Below are positions 5,887 to 6,174 of a stretch of 6,174 nucleotides of DNA, piece after piece; position 1 is the first letter of the stretch; each line of letters begins with the position of its first letter. The notes under the pieces are model-generated. The model did no database searches and was not told the origin of the DNA. It worked only from the letters and a program-made list of their open reading frames with translations. The stretch covers positions 1 through 6,174 of the forward strand of contig JBCCAA010000096.1 in the NCBI GenBank assembly GCA_039815055.1, written 5' to 3'. The DNA is from UBA5336 sp039815055. GTDB taxonomy: Bacteria; Pseudomonadota; Alphaproteobacteria; Caulobacterales; Hyphomonadaceae. The position numbers were made by a program, and so were the translations under genes.

Positions 5887-6174
5887 TCAGATTTCAATCT
5901 CGCCCTCTTCCAACGGCTTCGCATCCGGTTTGCGCCGGATGATGATATCGCCGTTGGGCAACACTTCGGGTAGCTCATAAAGGTTGATGTCATCGACCTT
6001 CTCAAACAGGTCACGCATCATCGGTCCCATTGCCTCTCCAAACTGGCGAAACGCTGGGCCCATGTCTTCCGCAAATCCCTGCAGATCGTTCATGGCAGGC
6101 TCCATTTCCTGCCGCAATCCTTCCAGGAACATCTCCACCCCCCGCTCCATCAGGGACGGGGCCTTCTCCTCTTC
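5887..6174 (-). CDS. Hypothetical protein with M-x-P helical repeats, 3' part
   Basis: A minus-strand frame ends with TGA at 5887-5889 and remains open to the right edge; 95 codons are visible. An ATG at 6148-6150 exists, but the eight codons before it (EEEKAPSL) are also open and acidic, and I see no reason to start there, so the true start probably lies outside the window. Counting from that Met, the visible protein has a long amphipathic helical stretch (about 1-52) in which M-x-P recurs at 16-18, 30-32 and 41-43, each followed by a hydrophobic-x-x-hydrophobic pattern. A strand-like ending, LPNGDIIIRRK, and an acidic tail, EEGEIEI, follow. From memory, similar proteins occur in Rhodobacterales, often with a signal peptide and sometimes labelled AAA+ ATPase, but no P-loop is visible here. 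The function is unknown. It converges on ppx with a 33-bp gap. Confidence 0.75.
   Translation of the reverse strand, partial: EEEKAPSLMERGVEMFLEGLRQEMEPAMNDLQGFAEDMGPAFRQFGEAMGPMMRDLFEKVDDINLYELPEVLPNGDIIIRRKPDAKPLEEGEIEI

Noticed and set aside
1..6174. A novel defence, mobile or biosynthetic system
   Set aside because: Every sizeable plus-strand gene belongs to a known housekeeping or common membrane family. There are no terminal inverted repeats, transposase or integrase, CRISPR repeats or visible composition shift.

Overview
This window looks like a piece of chromosome from a marine alphaproteobacterium, most likely a Rhodobacterales (Roseobacter-group) species. The assignment rests on GC-rich coding DNA with strong third-position GC bias, on protein features (a short DnaA-like protein beginning MAQQLSFDLP, a Ppx with the N-terminal WGPFGRPLF segment), and on the gene order AI-2E/PerM permease, hdaA, ppk, ppx. 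It is inferred from recalled family features, not from a database search.

Layout. Bases 1-120 hold the last 39 codons of a fasciclin (FAS1) domain protein. A relatively AT-rich gap follows (121-294), containing a weak hairpin and then a perfect 11-bp stem that probably ends the fasciclin transcript. Four plus-strand genes come next: an AI-2E/PerM family membrane protein (295-1356), an HdaA-type DnaA homologue (1356-2021, start overlapping the previous stop by one base), polyphosphate kinase ppk1 (2081-4255) and an exopolyphosphatase of the Ppx/GppA family (4306-5853). On the minus strand, converging on ppx after 33 bp, is the 3' part of a small conserved-type protein of unknown function (5887 to beyond 6174).

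How the genes may work together. Ppk1 makes inorganic polyphosphate from ATP and Ppx degrades it, so the pair sets the polyphosphate level. HdaA, upstream, is expected to work with the replication sliding clamp to inactivate DnaA-ATP. The permease and hdaA are almost certainly co-transcribed and translationally coupled. The 59-bp and 50-bp gaps before ppk and ppx allow read-through but also hold weak candidate promoters, the better one before ppx.

I see no tRNA or rRNA gene, CRISPR array, insertion sequence, phage gene or defence system. The region reads as ordinary core chromosome. The points most worth a second look are the ppk/ppx junction (10-bp direct repeat, promoter-like hexamers and a 9-codon mini-ORF within about 85 bp) and the repeated M-x-P helical protein at the right edge.
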